DNA of 64,000 bases from Ralstonia sp. RRA (GTDB lineage Bacteria; Pseudomonadota; Gammaproteobacteria; Burkholderiales; Burkholderiaceae). The number at the start of each line of letters is the position of its first letter. Within the stretch, counting starts at the first letter, position 1. A program made the position numbers and the translations under genes. This document shows positions 1 through 6,843 of this stretch, in pieces. The stretch is taken from positions 1,302,001 through 1,366,000 of the forward strand of contig NZ_CP146091.1 in the NCBI RefSeq assembly GCF_037023145.1, written 5' to 3'. A model generated the notes under the pieces. It was not told the origin of the DNA, searched no databases, and worked only from the letters and a program-made list of their open reading frames with translations.

Positions 1-633
1 CATGAATGGGTCAAACAGAACGCCCGCACCAGTGGTCTCGATTACAGTTTCGGGAAGTGCGACTGGGAACGGAGCCGGATGCCCTGTTTCCTGCCGCTCC
101 ATGCCAAGCCGCCACACATCTCCGCTTCCAGAAGCGGAATGGCTCTTCAGCGAAAACGACTGCTTTGCGAAAAGCATCACCCACTCTTGGCGCGTGCAGT
201 AATGCCTAAGATTCACATCAATTCCAGTTCCGCGGTCCCAAATGATGATTTGTCGAAGAAGGGCCTCTCCGAAGTTAAAGGACAAGGGAACTCGTATCGT
301 TCCATGCTCGACGCGTGGCCGATGATTGTAAAAGACGGCTTGCTTGGAGAGCCGCCACATTTCAGAAAGACATTTCCGCTGCCAGTCGTCATATTCGCCC
401 TGAGGAAGCGCGTCCGAATGCAGGCCGTAACCATCCCGGAACCGTCCTCCTTTGTTGGCCGCCCCAGGCTTGTACATGCCTTTCCCGCCGCCGCCCGGGA
501 TGAGTCCCATGTTGTAGGGCGGACTGGTGACCGTGACGTCGACGCACTCATCGCTCATCTCCGACATCACTTCCAGGCAATCACCGCAATACAAAGTTGC
601 CGAGCCAATTTTCACTTTGGTTACGCTGCTCAT
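1..633 (-). CDS. DNA methyltransferase, partial (upstream prophage copy)
   Basis: This is the N-terminal part of a beta-class DNA methyltransferase, cut by the window edge and identical to the 5' part of the gene at 50558-51376. It keeps the TSPPY catalytic motif near residue 40. The C-terminal FMGSG cofactor motif lies outside the window. The start is the ATG with GAGG five bases upstream. Confidence 0.85.
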   Translation of the reverse strand, partial: MSSVTKVKIGSATLYCGDCLEVMSEMSDECVDVTVTSPPYNMGLIPGGGGKGMYKPGAANKGGRFRDGYGLHSDALPQGEYDDWQRKCLSEMWRLSKQAVFYNHRPRVEHGTIRVPLSFNFGEALLRQIIIWDRGTGIDVNLRHYCTRQEWVMLFAKQSFSLKSHSASGSGDVWRLGMERQETGHPAPFPVALPETVIETTGAGVLFDPFM

Positions 634-712
634 GAATCCCTCGTTCCACACGTTATTCCGAATTTTAATTATATTCGAGAATCATGAATTACACACGTTA
701 TTCCGCAGAGCC
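1..712 (-). mobile_element. Partial ISL3-family element, upstream prophage copy
   Basis: These bases equal 50744-51455, the right part of the complete element at 49099-51455. The right inverted repeat ends at 712 and is followed at 713-720 by the 8-bp duplication ATATTTAT. The transposase lies outside the window. Because the element sits at the same base in both copies, the prophage was duplicated after the insertion, or both copies came from one phage already carrying it. Confidence 0.9.
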
Positions 713-725
713 ATATTTATACAGT

Positions 726-947
726 ATGAGCAAACCAATATGCCCAGGTCTCAGAGGAGATCTAGCGGCCAGCGACATCGTCTGGTTCTACCGTGAGCGC
801 ACGTGCTGCACGTGCTCACATGCCATCTGCGAGCTTGAAGGACAAGGCGATGGGCTATTTTTGAACGTAGTGGCGGGGTGTGATCGGGGGTTGCGGAACA
901 GCAGCTACCCGTGTGACTCATACGAGCGCGAACCTGGTGTCGACTGA
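726..947 (+). CDS. Small Cys-rich phage protein (upstream copy)
   Basis: A 73-residue protein identical to that at 51469-51690. It has seven cysteines, including a CCTC cluster, suggesting a metal-binding fold. It starts just outside the insertion element, and its former control region was split by that element. Function unknown. Confidence 0.6.
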   Translation: MSKPICPGLRGDLAASDIVWFYRERTCCTCSHAICELEGQGDGLFLNVVAGCDRGLRNSSYPCDSYEREPGVD

Positions 948-1054
948 AGGGGAAAGTTTTTGCGAAAACCGCGCTTTGGCGAATCGCAATGACCCAGCAG
1001 GCGATCTATGACCCAAGCATTGCGCTTGGCGGCCTGCAAAGCCTTATGAATACT
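948..1054. other. Phage right arm beside attL, with integrase arm-site motifs
   Basis: No coding sequence is seen. The direct motif (A)ATGACCCA occurs at 988-996 and 1008-1015. The same motif recurs on the other side of the att core, at 1153-1161 (inverted) and 1217-1225. Repeated short motifs flanking the core are typical of integrase arm-type binding sites; that role is inferred. Confidence 0.5.
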
Positions 1055-1100
1055 TGGCGGAGAGAAGGGGATTCGAACCCCTGATAGGCTATTAACCTAT
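1055..1100 (-). other. attL: Left att core (3' end of tRNA-Ser)
   Basis: These 46 bases equal 51798-51843, the 3' part of the tRNA-Ser(GGA) gene including the T arm, acceptor strand and encoded CCA. The remainder of the tRNA is absent here. The match defines the outer limit of the att core at the junction between the upstream prophage copy and the one shown in full. Confidence 0.9.
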
Positions 1101-1225
1101 GCTCCCCACTTTCAATTTTCTAAGTCAAATCAATCTGTTACGTCAGTTGTAATGGGTCATTGTTTTGCTTGCGCGACGCTCGTAAACCTCTGATTTCATT
1201 GATAGTGACACTTTCCAATGACCCA
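1101..1225. other. att-to-integrase spacer with arm-site motifs
   Basis: A short AT-richer stretch between the att core and the end of the integrase gene. AATGACCCA occurs at 1217-1225 and inverted at 1153-1161, matching the motifs on the other arm. No gene is seen. Confidence 0.5.
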
Positions 1226-2332
1226 TCACTTCCGGGTCTTCAAGGGCGCAACGACCTCAGCCTTGCGCCGGTAGATCCGCTTCGTCGTCCGGCTGTCCGC
1301 ATGAGAGAGCAGGGCCTGCGCATGCTCAAGTGTTTCCGCATCGCTCGCGGCCTTCGCGCGGATGTCGTGCTCGTTGAACGGCTCCTTCACTTTGGTCTCG
1401 GTGAGCACACGCTCCATGAAGCCGCGCCACAGTGATTCCCATCCCCCAGCCCGGCCAGTTTCCTCATTGATGTAGCACTCGCCGTCACGGTTGCAGAATA
1501 GCCAGGGCGAGATATGCACCGGCCGCGCGGCCAATGCGGCGTTCACTGCTTCACGCAGCTCTGGCGTCCAGGTGTAGATAGTCCGCTTACCGGTCTTCTT
1601 GCGCGTCTTGTGGCGCTGGATGTGGATGCCGTCGTCTTTCAGGTCGGTCGTGACGTTGATGCGTAGGAGGTCGCCGCGGGCCATGCCGGTGATGCGTTTA
1701 AGTGCGATGTACGCCTGCGCGGCGCGCACGCTGCCTTTCTTCCGCTTGGAGGTGAGGGCCATGCACTCGTCCAGTTCCCAATCCTCTACATAGCGGTCGC
1801 GCGGTTGCTCGCCCTTGAATCGCACCTCGTTCTTGAACGGATGGCGGTCGATGTAGCCCCAGGAAACGGCCATCGTGAACGCGTGCGACAAGACCTCGAT
1901 TTCCTTCTTGCCAGCGGTGGGCGCTTTCACCTTGGCGCGAGTGCCGTCGGGCTTTCTAACTTCCTTCGTGCGCGTATCGACGTACTCGTAGACATGGCGC
2001 GGTTTGAGTTCGCTCAGTGCCCACTTGTTAAACTGGATGCGCAGTCGCTTGACGCATAGTTCGTGGTGAGCCTGAGTGCTGGGTTCCTTTTCGGGGATCA
2101 CCTCTAAGGCGTACCGGTCGAGCAGATCGCCGATCGTCCGGCAATTGTCTTGCACGTCCATGCGTTGCCGCCAGGCACGATAGGCCTCTGGCAGTGATGA
2201 GCCCAAGCGGAAACGCTTCTTGCCATCCCAATGCTCTTCAAGGCCAGGCGGCACACGGTAGTAGTACGCGCCGTGGTGTAGTTGCCAGCGCGCCGGCAAG
2301 CCGCGATTCTCGGCTTTGCGCTTGGGTGGCAT
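1226..2332 (-). CDS. int: Tyrosine-type site-specific integrase
   Basis: A 368-residue phage integrase that should catalyse recombination between attP and the tRNA-Ser attB. The basic N-terminal region (about 1-60) looks like an arm-type DNA-binding domain, followed by a core-binding domain and the catalytic domain. Visible catalytic features are the Arg in a TGMARGDLLRI context, HDIR (HxxR) and the C-terminal LLSHADSRTTKRIY, where His and the nucleophilic Tyr lie. Length is normal for the family. The gene reads toward the att core 125 bp away. Its ATG overlaps the stop of the excisionase-like gene (TAATG), so the two are probably co-translated. Confidence 0.95.
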   Translation of the reverse strand: MPPKRKAENRGLPARWQLHHGAYYYRVPPGLEEHWDGKKRFRLGSSLPEAYRAWRQRMDVQDNCRTIGDLLDRYALEVIPEKEPSTQAHHELCVKRLRIQFNKWALSELKPRHVYEYVDTRTKEVRKPDGTRAKVKAPTAGKKEIEVLSHAFTMAVSWGYIDRHPFKNEVRFKGEQPRDRYVEDWELDECMALTSKRKKGSVRAAQAYIALKRITGMARGDLLRINVTTDLKDDGIHIQRHKTRKKTGKRTIYTWTPELREAVNAALAARPVHISPWLFCNRDGECYINEETGRAGGWESLWRGFMERVLTETKVKEPFNEHDIRAKAASDAETLEHAQALLSHADSRTTKRIYRRKAEVVAPLKTRK

Positions 2333-2541
2333 TACATCAGGCTCCGATCAAGTTCGCGCTCGCGGACGCGTCGCGTCTCCTGCTTCACTCCAAGCAAGTG
2401 CTCGACGTGCTCACGCGCAACCAGAATACGCCCGTCTGCACGCTTGATGTGCTCAATGCCCATCGAGTTCAGCGCGCGGTCCTGGGCGTCCGACCGTTTG
2501 CGCCCGGTCAGGCGTTCGAGTTCGTTGGCGGTGAGAAACAT
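2332..2541 (-). CDS. DUF4224 protein, putative excisionase
   Basis: About 69 residues, beginning MFLTANELERLTGRK, which matches the usual start of DUF4224 proteins beside phage integrases. I chose this ATG because AGGAA lies just upstream; the frame is open further up, to 2592. The segment ELERLTGRKRSDAQ looks like a short winged-helix or MerR-like DNA-binding element. Its overlap with the integrase supports a role in excision or integrase control, but that role is inferred from position. Confidence 0.75.
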   Translation of the reverse strand: MFLTANELERLTGRKRSDAQDRALNSMGIEHIKRADGRILVAREHVEHLLGVKQETRRVRERELDRSLM

Positions 2542-2690
2542 TTTCCAGTTCCTGCAGGTTGTTTCGATGATTCGTGCTGCTGTTTCGGTCATGCTGGTGT
2601 TACGGAATGAGTAACGACTTTTCGTAGTCGATTGCAGCTTCTGTGTCTTTGCTCTAGCGTGAGGGCCATCCCTATCAAAGAGAGGCCACC

Positions 2691-2903
2691 ATGGAAGAAC
2701 TCCACAACGCTGCGCCGCCGGTTACAGGGCATGCTTACCCGTGCAGAAACGGGTCTTGGCAACCACTTGCTTGGCATGCAGTCGACGGCAGCTCGACCCG
2801 ATGCGAGGAGGTGAGCGGCGGCGCTTACGACACGCAAGAAGATGCAGAGCGAGCGGCGGCAGAAGCGGGGCGCGCTCGTCTCCAATATCCTGCTCAGGGC
2901 TGA
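2691..2903 (+). CDS. Small phage protein of unknown function
   Basis: A 70-residue ORF on the plus strand within a leftward operon. It has a good ribosome-binding site (AGAGAGG) just before the ATG. The sequence ends in an acidic, Ala-rich helix (YDTQEDAERAAAEAGRARL). Codon use looks coding, and no competing minus-strand ORF is convincing. Its opposite orientation suggests a separately expressed lysogenic gene. No family recognised. Confidence 0.5.
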   Translation: MEELHNAAPPVTGHAYPCRNGSWQPLAWHAVDGSSTRCEEVSGGAYDTQEDAERAAAEAGRARLQYPAQG

Positions 2904-2911
2904 TTGTTGGG

Positions 2912-3304
2912 TCATTCGTAGTACTGCCCAGGTTCAAGGCCATAAGGCACAGTGTCGATGGCCCGTTTGTATCCGATCTTGAATCCCTCTTCCTTGCCTT
3001 CTTGGCGCTCTTGAGGGAGCCAGTTTGTGTACATGCCTCGGTCGTTGATGGTGAATTGCAAGCGCAAGCATGGGTCTCTACTCAGCCTGGCAAAGTCGGG
3101 CACCTCGAAAAGCTGGCATTTCTCCACGATCATCCGCGCGAGCTTGGCCGCCATGACGTTCTTCATACGAGAGACGAAAGCGGCGGGGTTCTCGCGCGCC
3201 ACCATCAAGTCCATTGGATCCAGTGGTTCCTGAATTGCGAACTCGATTGGCTTGGGGCGCTGAGGCATCTCAAACGTCATGGATTCAGGTCTGAGAGCCA
3301 TCAC
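2912..3304 (-). CDS. Hypothetical phage protein
   Basis: 130 residues of mixed composition, without recognisable catalytic motifs or membrane segments. The ATG overlaps the stop of the upstream gene (ATGA), so it belongs to the leftward early operon. It is the last gene of that run before the oppositely oriented 70-residue ORF. Function unknown. Confidence 0.7.
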   Translation of the reverse strand: MMALRPESMTFEMPQRPKPIEFAIQEPLDPMDLMVARENPAAFVSRMKNVMAAKLARMIVEKCQLFEVPDFARLSRDPCLRLQFTINDRGMYTNWLPQERQEGKEEGFKIGYKRAIDTVPYGLEPGQYYE

Positions 3305-3534
3305 CTCTCCCCACCAGTGTCCTTGGTTGTTGGCGCGCTCGTTGCGGGCGGTTGTGCAACAACGCTGATTGCATAGTCAACGGCATATCGTTTGATGCCG
3401 CCGATCAGAGCAAGCCAGCGCGCCTCTATTTCTGCTTGGCTGACTCCGTCAGTGCGAGCCATGCCGTATTCCCCAATCGTTGCAAGCAGGTGCTGCGGCA
3501 GCGTTGGCGGCAGAGGTATGCTCTTCTCACTCAT
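3301..3534 (-). CDS. Hypothetical phage protein
   Basis: 77 residues starting MSEKSIPLPP. I chose this start because it overlaps the upstream stop in an ATGAGTGA arrangement that recurs in this operon; an upstream in-frame start exists but would run into the preceding gene. It contains a helical middle part and a Pro/Thr-rich end. Function unknown. Confidence 0.65.
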   Translation of the reverse strand: MSEKSIPLPPTLPQHLLATIGEYGMARTDGVSQAEIEARWLALIGGIKRYAVDYAISVVAQPPATSAPTTKDTGGER

Positions 3535-3805
3535 CCCGCCATCCCGCATCTGCCAGTGCTGCCGCTGCGCGGACGATGTTTGCGATTGACTCAACAATTT
3601 CGACGCGTACCTCGTGATCGATCCCGGCAAAGCCCTGCTTAATGCCGCGACGGTCGGTCAAGTCATGGAGAATTCCGCGCGCAGCAGCGTGCGCCCAATC
3701 TACGGCTGGTGGCGGGTTCGTGCCGTCTCCAACCCACCATTCATCTGTAGCGTCGAACGGGTATTGGGCGCCACGTTGCAGCGAGTGCTTTGCCAAATCA
3801 CTCAT
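3527..3805 (-). CDS. Hypothetical phage protein
   Basis: 92 residues, start MSDLAKHSL, again in an ATGAGTGA overlap with the upstream gene. It has an aromatic central part (DEWWVGDGTN) and a C-terminal helical region ending in a gene-to-gene overlap. No domain recognised. Part of the early operon of small coupled genes. Confidence 0.65.
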   Translation of the reverse strand: MSDLAKHSLQRGAQYPFDATDEWWVGDGTNPPPAVDWAHAAARGILHDLTDRRGIKQGFAGIDHEVRVEIVESIANIVRAAAALADAGWRDE

Positions 3806-4022
3806 GGCCATCCCCTCCCTGCGCTGCCGGTGTGGGCGCGGCGGCGATGACGGCTTTCTCGTTCGCGGATTTCATTGCGGCATCAAACGTAGTCCCGCGA
3901 CCAGACACAAAAAGGTCAATCTTTTCGCGCTCTTCGTCCGACAAGGCGTGCCACCATTTGCGGCCAGCGTCATCCCGAGTGAGCATGACAGTGCCCCAGT
4001 TCGCCGGATTGGAGGCATTCAT
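3798..4022 (-). CDS. Small hypothetical phage protein
   Basis: 74 residues, start MNASNPANW, where the ATG overlaps the preceding stop (ATGA). A longer in-frame extension would lie entirely inside the upstream gene and is rejected. It contains KWWHALSDEEREKIDLF, a pattern seen in small helical phage proteins. Function unknown. Confidence 0.6.
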   Translation of the reverse strand: MNASNPANWGTVMLTRDDAGRKWWHALSDEEREKIDLFVSGRGTTFDAAMKSANEKAVIAAAPTPAAQGGDGHE

Positions 4023-4357
4023 GCTGAAGTCTGCGGAATAGAAGCACCACCCTCCGCCACGCCCGCCCGCTGGCAGGACTGGGCGGACTGGGCGGCGCAA
4101 GCTTGCCAACCTTGCCACGCTTCGTGCGTTGGGGCACTAATATACCAACCACAATTCCCCTTGGCTAAGTGCATATTCTTGCTCTGCGCCCACGTCTCAA
4201 ACGCCTTGCGCTCATCCCCCACCGGCTCGGCCTGCTGTTGGGCGGCTTGTATAGCTGCATCCCACACAGGCCGGAAGGCATTGCCGTCCATGTCTTCATG
4301 CTGGGCGCGAAACTCATCTGCCGCAGCAGAGTTCCACCACGTATCGAAATCTATCAT
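4019..4357 (-). CDS. Hypothetical phage protein, Trp-rich
   Basis: 112 residues. The repeated W-A-containing helices (AFETWAQSKN, THEAWQGWQACAAQ) resemble a widespread, uncharacterised type of small phage early protein. It overlaps both neighbours by four bases, so it is translated from the same leftward transcript. No enzymatic motif seen. Confidence 0.7.
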   Translation of the reverse strand: MIDFDTWWNSAAADEFRAQHEDMDGNAFRPVWDAAIQAAQQQAEPVGDERKAFETWAQSKNMHLAKGNCGWYISAPTHEAWQGWQACAAQSAQSCQRAGVAEGGASIPQTSA

Positions 4358-4998
4358 TTGACCCCCGCGTGTTTAGCAGCTGCGGCGATGCCTGCCTTCA
4401 GAGCAGCTGCAGCTTTGTTGAGAACCATCCTGCTATCACAGTCCAACCAAGCATCGGCAGCGGCCTTCCGCATCTGCGCTGTGGGCTCAAGCGGGACAAG
4501 GACAAAACCGGGCGCCTCGCTCGGCTCGGCCACAGTCGCGGCGCTGCGAGTGAGAATGGCGCTTTCAATGCTGCGCGCAAAGCGGATGTGTCGGCACCAT
4601 CCCGGCTTCTGCGGCGTGTCGTGGCATGCCTCATTCCACAACGCTTGGATTTCCCCATCGCTCAACGCCTGCGCTGCTGGGGCGGAGGAGTGGGTGTCAT
4701 ACAGCGCCCGCAATTTGTCCTCGATGCCGTCAAGGTATGGCCCAACAGTCGAGCGCTCTTGCGCGTCGTAAGGGAATTCAGTACCCGCGCCAAGGGCGTC
4801 GCGCGCATTGCAAACGATGGTGATTGCCGCATCGAGCGTTGCTGCGTCGTGCATCTTCGACCCCGCATCAGCCTGTGCGCGCAGGGCTTCTTTGATGCAG
4901 TCTTCAGCAGCGGCAACGAAGAACGGCACCGAATCTGGGTTGTGCCCTTCCTTGAAATAACGCTTGCCGATTTCGATGATTCGTTCCTTACTCAGCAT
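4354..4998 (-). CDS. Hypothetical phage protein
   Basis: 214 residues. The N-terminal half is helical and acidic. The C-terminal half has a Trp-containing motif (DAWLDCDSRMVLNKAAAALKAG) often found repeated in early proteins of phages infecting Burkholderiales. Its start codon overlaps the stop of the 53-residue gene upstream (ATGCTGA). Function unknown. Confidence 0.7.
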   Translation of the reverse strand: MLSKERIIEIGKRYFKEGHNPDSVPFFVAAAEDCIKEALRAQADAGSKMHDAATLDAAITIVCNARDALGAGTEFPYDAQERSTVGPYLDGIEDKLRALYDTHSSAPAAQALSDGEIQALWNEACHDTPQKPGWCRHIRFARSIESAILTRSAATVAEPSEAPGFVLVPLEPTAQMRKAAADAWLDCDSRMVLNKAAAALKAGIAAAAKHAGVK

Positions 4999-5153
4999 GT
5001 CTTCTTCTCCTGTTCGCGGGCGGCGCGGAACGCCTTTGTAAGTTGTCTGTTCACGGCATGGCCGCGCGAGCGCACTACGTTGGCAACCTGCGCGCGGTCG
5101 TGGTGGCTTGCCGTCGCTTGCCTCAGCAGCCCGAGGTAGCTGTTTTCTGTCAT
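4992..5153 (-). CDS. Very small basic phage protein
   Basis: 53 residues (MTENSYLGLLRQATASHHDR onward), basic and helical, ending in KKTC. It overlaps the HNH gene upstream by ATGA and the gene downstream by ATGCTGA. This double coupling is the main argument that it is real. No family recognised. Confidence 0.55.
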   Translation of the reverse strand: MTENSYLGLLRQATASHHDRAQVANVVRSRGHAVNRQLTKAFRAAREQEKKTC

Positions 5154-5755
5154 CGTGTGGATGTCTTCTTCGGCTGCGTCAATGCGCGTTCAACTGACCA
5201 ACCGAGACGCAGCCTCATCCTGAGCGCATTGGGCGTCATCCCGATTTCTTTGGCCCAATTGATAAGCAGTTTGGTTGTTCCCTGAAACGAGAGGGTTTCA
5301 GTTGGATAGGACTTGCCGCGCGATGTTCTGCAAGGATCGGCCAACGACTGCTCATGGCTCCAACCGCGGCGTAGACGTTCGATAACTGTCGATGGATTCA
5401 GTCCTAATGTTCGCGCCCATTCGGTGGCCGTCTTGGTTACGCCATCGCGCGTGATGAGGATGCAGCTCGAACGGTTGGCGTTTTGCTCAGCCATCGTTGC
5501 CCAACGGCAATTCCCAGGCTCGTAGTTGCCGTTTGCATTCGGAAAACGATCAAGCGTGTGCTTTTCTGGGCATTCGCCCATATCCGAGAGGAATACCTCA
5601 AAGCTGGCCCAACGCTCGCAGCAGGTCACGCCGTCGTAGTGCTTGGCGTGATGCGCATCGCGGCTGCTGATCGATGTGCGTTGACGCATGGCCTTCCAGC
5701 GCCGATACGTCAGCGAACCGTGATAACCGTGCTTGATGTTGCCGTTCTTGTTCAT
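5150..5755 (-). CDS. HNH homing-type endonuclease
   Basis: 201 residues. The N-terminal half has the signature of a mobile HNH family common in phages: KHGYHGSLTYRRWKAMRQR, then LDRFPNANGNYEPGNCRWAT. The C-terminal part carries two related helix-turn-helix modules (ATEWARTLGLNPSTVIERLRRGWS and INWAKEIGMTPNALRMRLRLGWS). Such proteins cut DNA and spread as selfish genes. It begins inside the stop of a half-length avd gene, where a DGR template and reverse transcriptase would be expected, so it may have displaced them. A second family member lies at 18962-19591. Confidence 0.85.
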   Translation of the reverse strand: MNKNGNIKHGYHGSLTYRRWKAMRQRTSISSRDAHHAKHYDGVTCCERWASFEVFLSDMGECPEKHTLDRFPNANGNYEPGNCRWATMAEQNANRSSCILITRDGVTKTATEWARTLGLNPSTVIERLRRGWSHEQSLADPCRTSRGKSYPTETLSFQGTTKLLINWAKEIGMTPNALRMRLRLGWSVERALTQPKKTSTR

Positions 5756-5943
5756 GTCTGAGCTTTAATGCCATCTGCGACATTTGCGCGGAAGACCAGA
5801 ACCATGATCTCGATGCACTCTGCGCTGATCTTCTCGCCGATGCTGCGCTTGAAGTCGCGGGCCATGTTCTTGACCAGGTCCGTCACCACGTCCAGCAACC
5901 CATAGGCCGCTTTGTAGATCGGAAGGTTTGTGTGCAGTGCCAC
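5752..5943 (-). pseudogene. avd: Truncated DGR accessory protein Avd (four-helix-bundle family)
   Basis: 63 residues starting at a GTG: MALHTNLPIYKAAYGLLDVV, then KNMARDFKRSIGEK and IMVLVFRANVA. This matches the N-terminal half of Avd, the basic four-helix-bundle partner of DGR reverse transcriptases, normally about 110-130 residues. The reading frame ends right after RANVA, and the HNH gene begins in its stop codon. The second half is absent nearby. Family assignment is from remembered Avd sequences; truncation is seen directly. Confidence 0.8.
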
Positions 5944-5949
5944 GGTGGA

Positions 5950-5967
5950 TGTAATTGTTAAATTACA
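5950..5967 (-). other. DGR-type hairpin downstream of the variable region
   Basis: Perfect inverted repeat TGTAATT-N4-AATTACA with a four-base loop, overlapping the stop codon of the variable protein gene. DGRs that retarget a variable region carry a short-loop hairpin or cruciform just 3' of it, needed for efficient retrohoming. The second variable gene lacks one. Confidence 0.7.
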
Positions 5968-6418
5968 AAAGGATCAATCTGCGGACGGCACGGGCGCGCA
6001 ACTCGTCGTCGCGGCTGATGCCGCTCTGGCCGCCGTAGCCGAAACCCTGACACCAAGCCCAGCCGGACTCGCGCTCGCGAGCCTCTCCGGACCAGTACCA
6101 GGTGCCCTGGAACTCATCTTTGAGATTGGCGTACAGAAGCGATTGCTCGCGGCGCGTCGGCAACTCGCCGCCCTGTTCCTTGGCCCACTGCTTGGCGTCG
6201 TCCCAGTTCAGTTCAGCTTCATCGCCGGGGAGGAGGATCAGGTGATGATCGGGCTCGCCGTCTTTGCCGAGAATGAAGCCGGCATACTGCTCGCCGGGGT
6301 TCAGTTGGATCGTGCCGCCGGCGACCTTGTATTCGCGCGCAGCTGCCTTGCGGATTGCCTCGATCATGGCGGTGATCTCGGCTTGCTTTGCTTCGACTGC
6401 TTCAAGCGTTGGCGTCAT
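5963..6418 (-). CDS. DGR-type variable protein 1 (DUF1566/lectin-fold-like)
   Basis: 151 residues. The N-terminus is helical. The middle shows LILLPGDEAELNWDDAKQWA and GGELPTRREQSLLYANLKD, the pattern of DUF1566/FGE-like proteins that serve as DGR targets. The C-terminus WAWCQGFGYGG...ELRARAVRRL is the variable region (6002-6052) followed by a conserved block at 5974-6001. Variable codons mostly end in C, as expected if they came from AAC template codons by adenine-specific mutagenesis. Start supported by AGGAGAAG before the ATG. Likely a ligand- or receptor-binding protein; its exact role is unknown. Confidence 0.8.
   Translation of the reverse strand: MTPTLEAVEAKQAEITAMIEAIRKAAAREYKVAGGTIQLNPGEQYAGFILGKDGEPDHHLILLPGDEAELNWDDAKQWAKEQGGELPTRREQSLLYANLKDEFQGTWYWSGEARERESGWAWCQGFGYGGQSGISRDDELRARAVRRLILL
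5974..6052 (-). repeat. Variable region copy 1 with conserved 3' block
   Basis: Bases 5974-6001 are identical over 28 nt to 6457-6484. The adjoining 51 nt (6002-6052) align without gaps to 6485-6535, but most codons differ. Differences concentrate at the first two codon positions. No third copy that could be the adenine-rich template was found in the window. Confidence 0.75.
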
Positions 6419-6448
6419 TGCTGACTTCTCCTGAAAATGGATGAAGGG

Positions 6449-6817
6449 TTAAATCGTCAATCTGCGGACGGCACGGGCGCGCAACACGGGGCTCTGCTGG
6501 ATGATGCACTGGCTGCCGAGGCAGAAGAGCTGAAACCAAGCCCAGCCGGCATATTCGGGATCGTCGTCCGGCGTGTTCGACCAGTACGCGGCTTGCTTGA
6601 ATTGGCTGCGGTGCTGCTCATACGCGATCACCAATTCAGCACGTGTCGGAAGATCAGCATTCAGGCTCTTGGCCCATTCCATGGCGTCAGGCCAAGTCAT
6701 GCGCGTTTCCGCCTCAGCGGGAAGCAGGATCGTGTGGGTTACATCGCCGGTTGCGTTGATCAGGCCGCAGAGGTAGATCTCACCTTCGCTGAGCGGCGGG
6801 ATTTGGATTTGTTGCAT
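6449..6817 (-). CDS. DGR-type variable protein 2 (DUF1566/lectin-fold-like)
   Basis: 122 residues, start at MQQIQIPP with AGGAG upstream; a longer in-frame start lacks such support. Domain layout matches its neighbour: HTILLPAEAETRMTWPDAMEWA, LPTRAELVIAYEQH, then WAWFQLFCLGSQ...VLRARAVRRL. It shares the 28-nt conserved 3' block, but no short-loop hairpin follows its stop. It is a paralogue of the downstream variable protein with different residues at the variable positions. Confidence 0.78.
   Translation of the reverse strand: MQQIQIPPLSEGEIYLCGLINATGDVTHTILLPAEAETRMTWPDAMEWAKSLNADLPTRAELVIAYEQHRSQFKQAAYWSNTPDDDPEYAGWAWFQLFCLGSQCIIQQSPVLRARAVRRLTI
6457..6535 (-). repeat. Variable region copy 2 with conserved 3' block
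   Basis: Partner of 5974-6052. Fixed residues shared by both are WAW, Gln, Phe, Gly, Gln, Ile and LRARAVRRL. Variable codon pairs include GGC/TGC, TAC/CTC, AGC/TGC, GGC/ATC and GAC/CCC, all compatible with AAC in a template. Confidence 0.75.
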
Positions 6818-6843
6818 GTGCTCTCCTACTGGTTGAAAAATCG

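Larger units (their letters stand above)
1..1100. repeat. Direct repeat copy A (right end of an upstream prophage copy)
   Basis: I see no difference between this stretch and 50744-51843 over 1100 bases, a constant offset of 50,743. The match stops at 1100, inside the tRNA-Ser att core: the left copy continues into prophage DNA and the right copy into the 5' part of the tRNA. It contains the end of an ISL3-family element, its 8-bp target duplication, a Cys-rich gene and the phage right arm. This is what the right end of a preceding identical prophage should look like. Confidence 0.93.

Noticed and set aside
2589..2943. Minus-strand frames of 108 and 73 codons opposite the 70-residue gene
   Set aside because: Ser/Arg/Cys-rich composition and no overlap-type coupling, in contrast to the neighbouring minus-strand genes.
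5720..5755. AAC-rich start of the HNH gene (AAC AAG AAC GGC AAC) as a surviving DGR template
   Set aside because: It lacks the conserved blocks that flank both variable regions, and similar N-termini occur in unrelated members of this HNH family.
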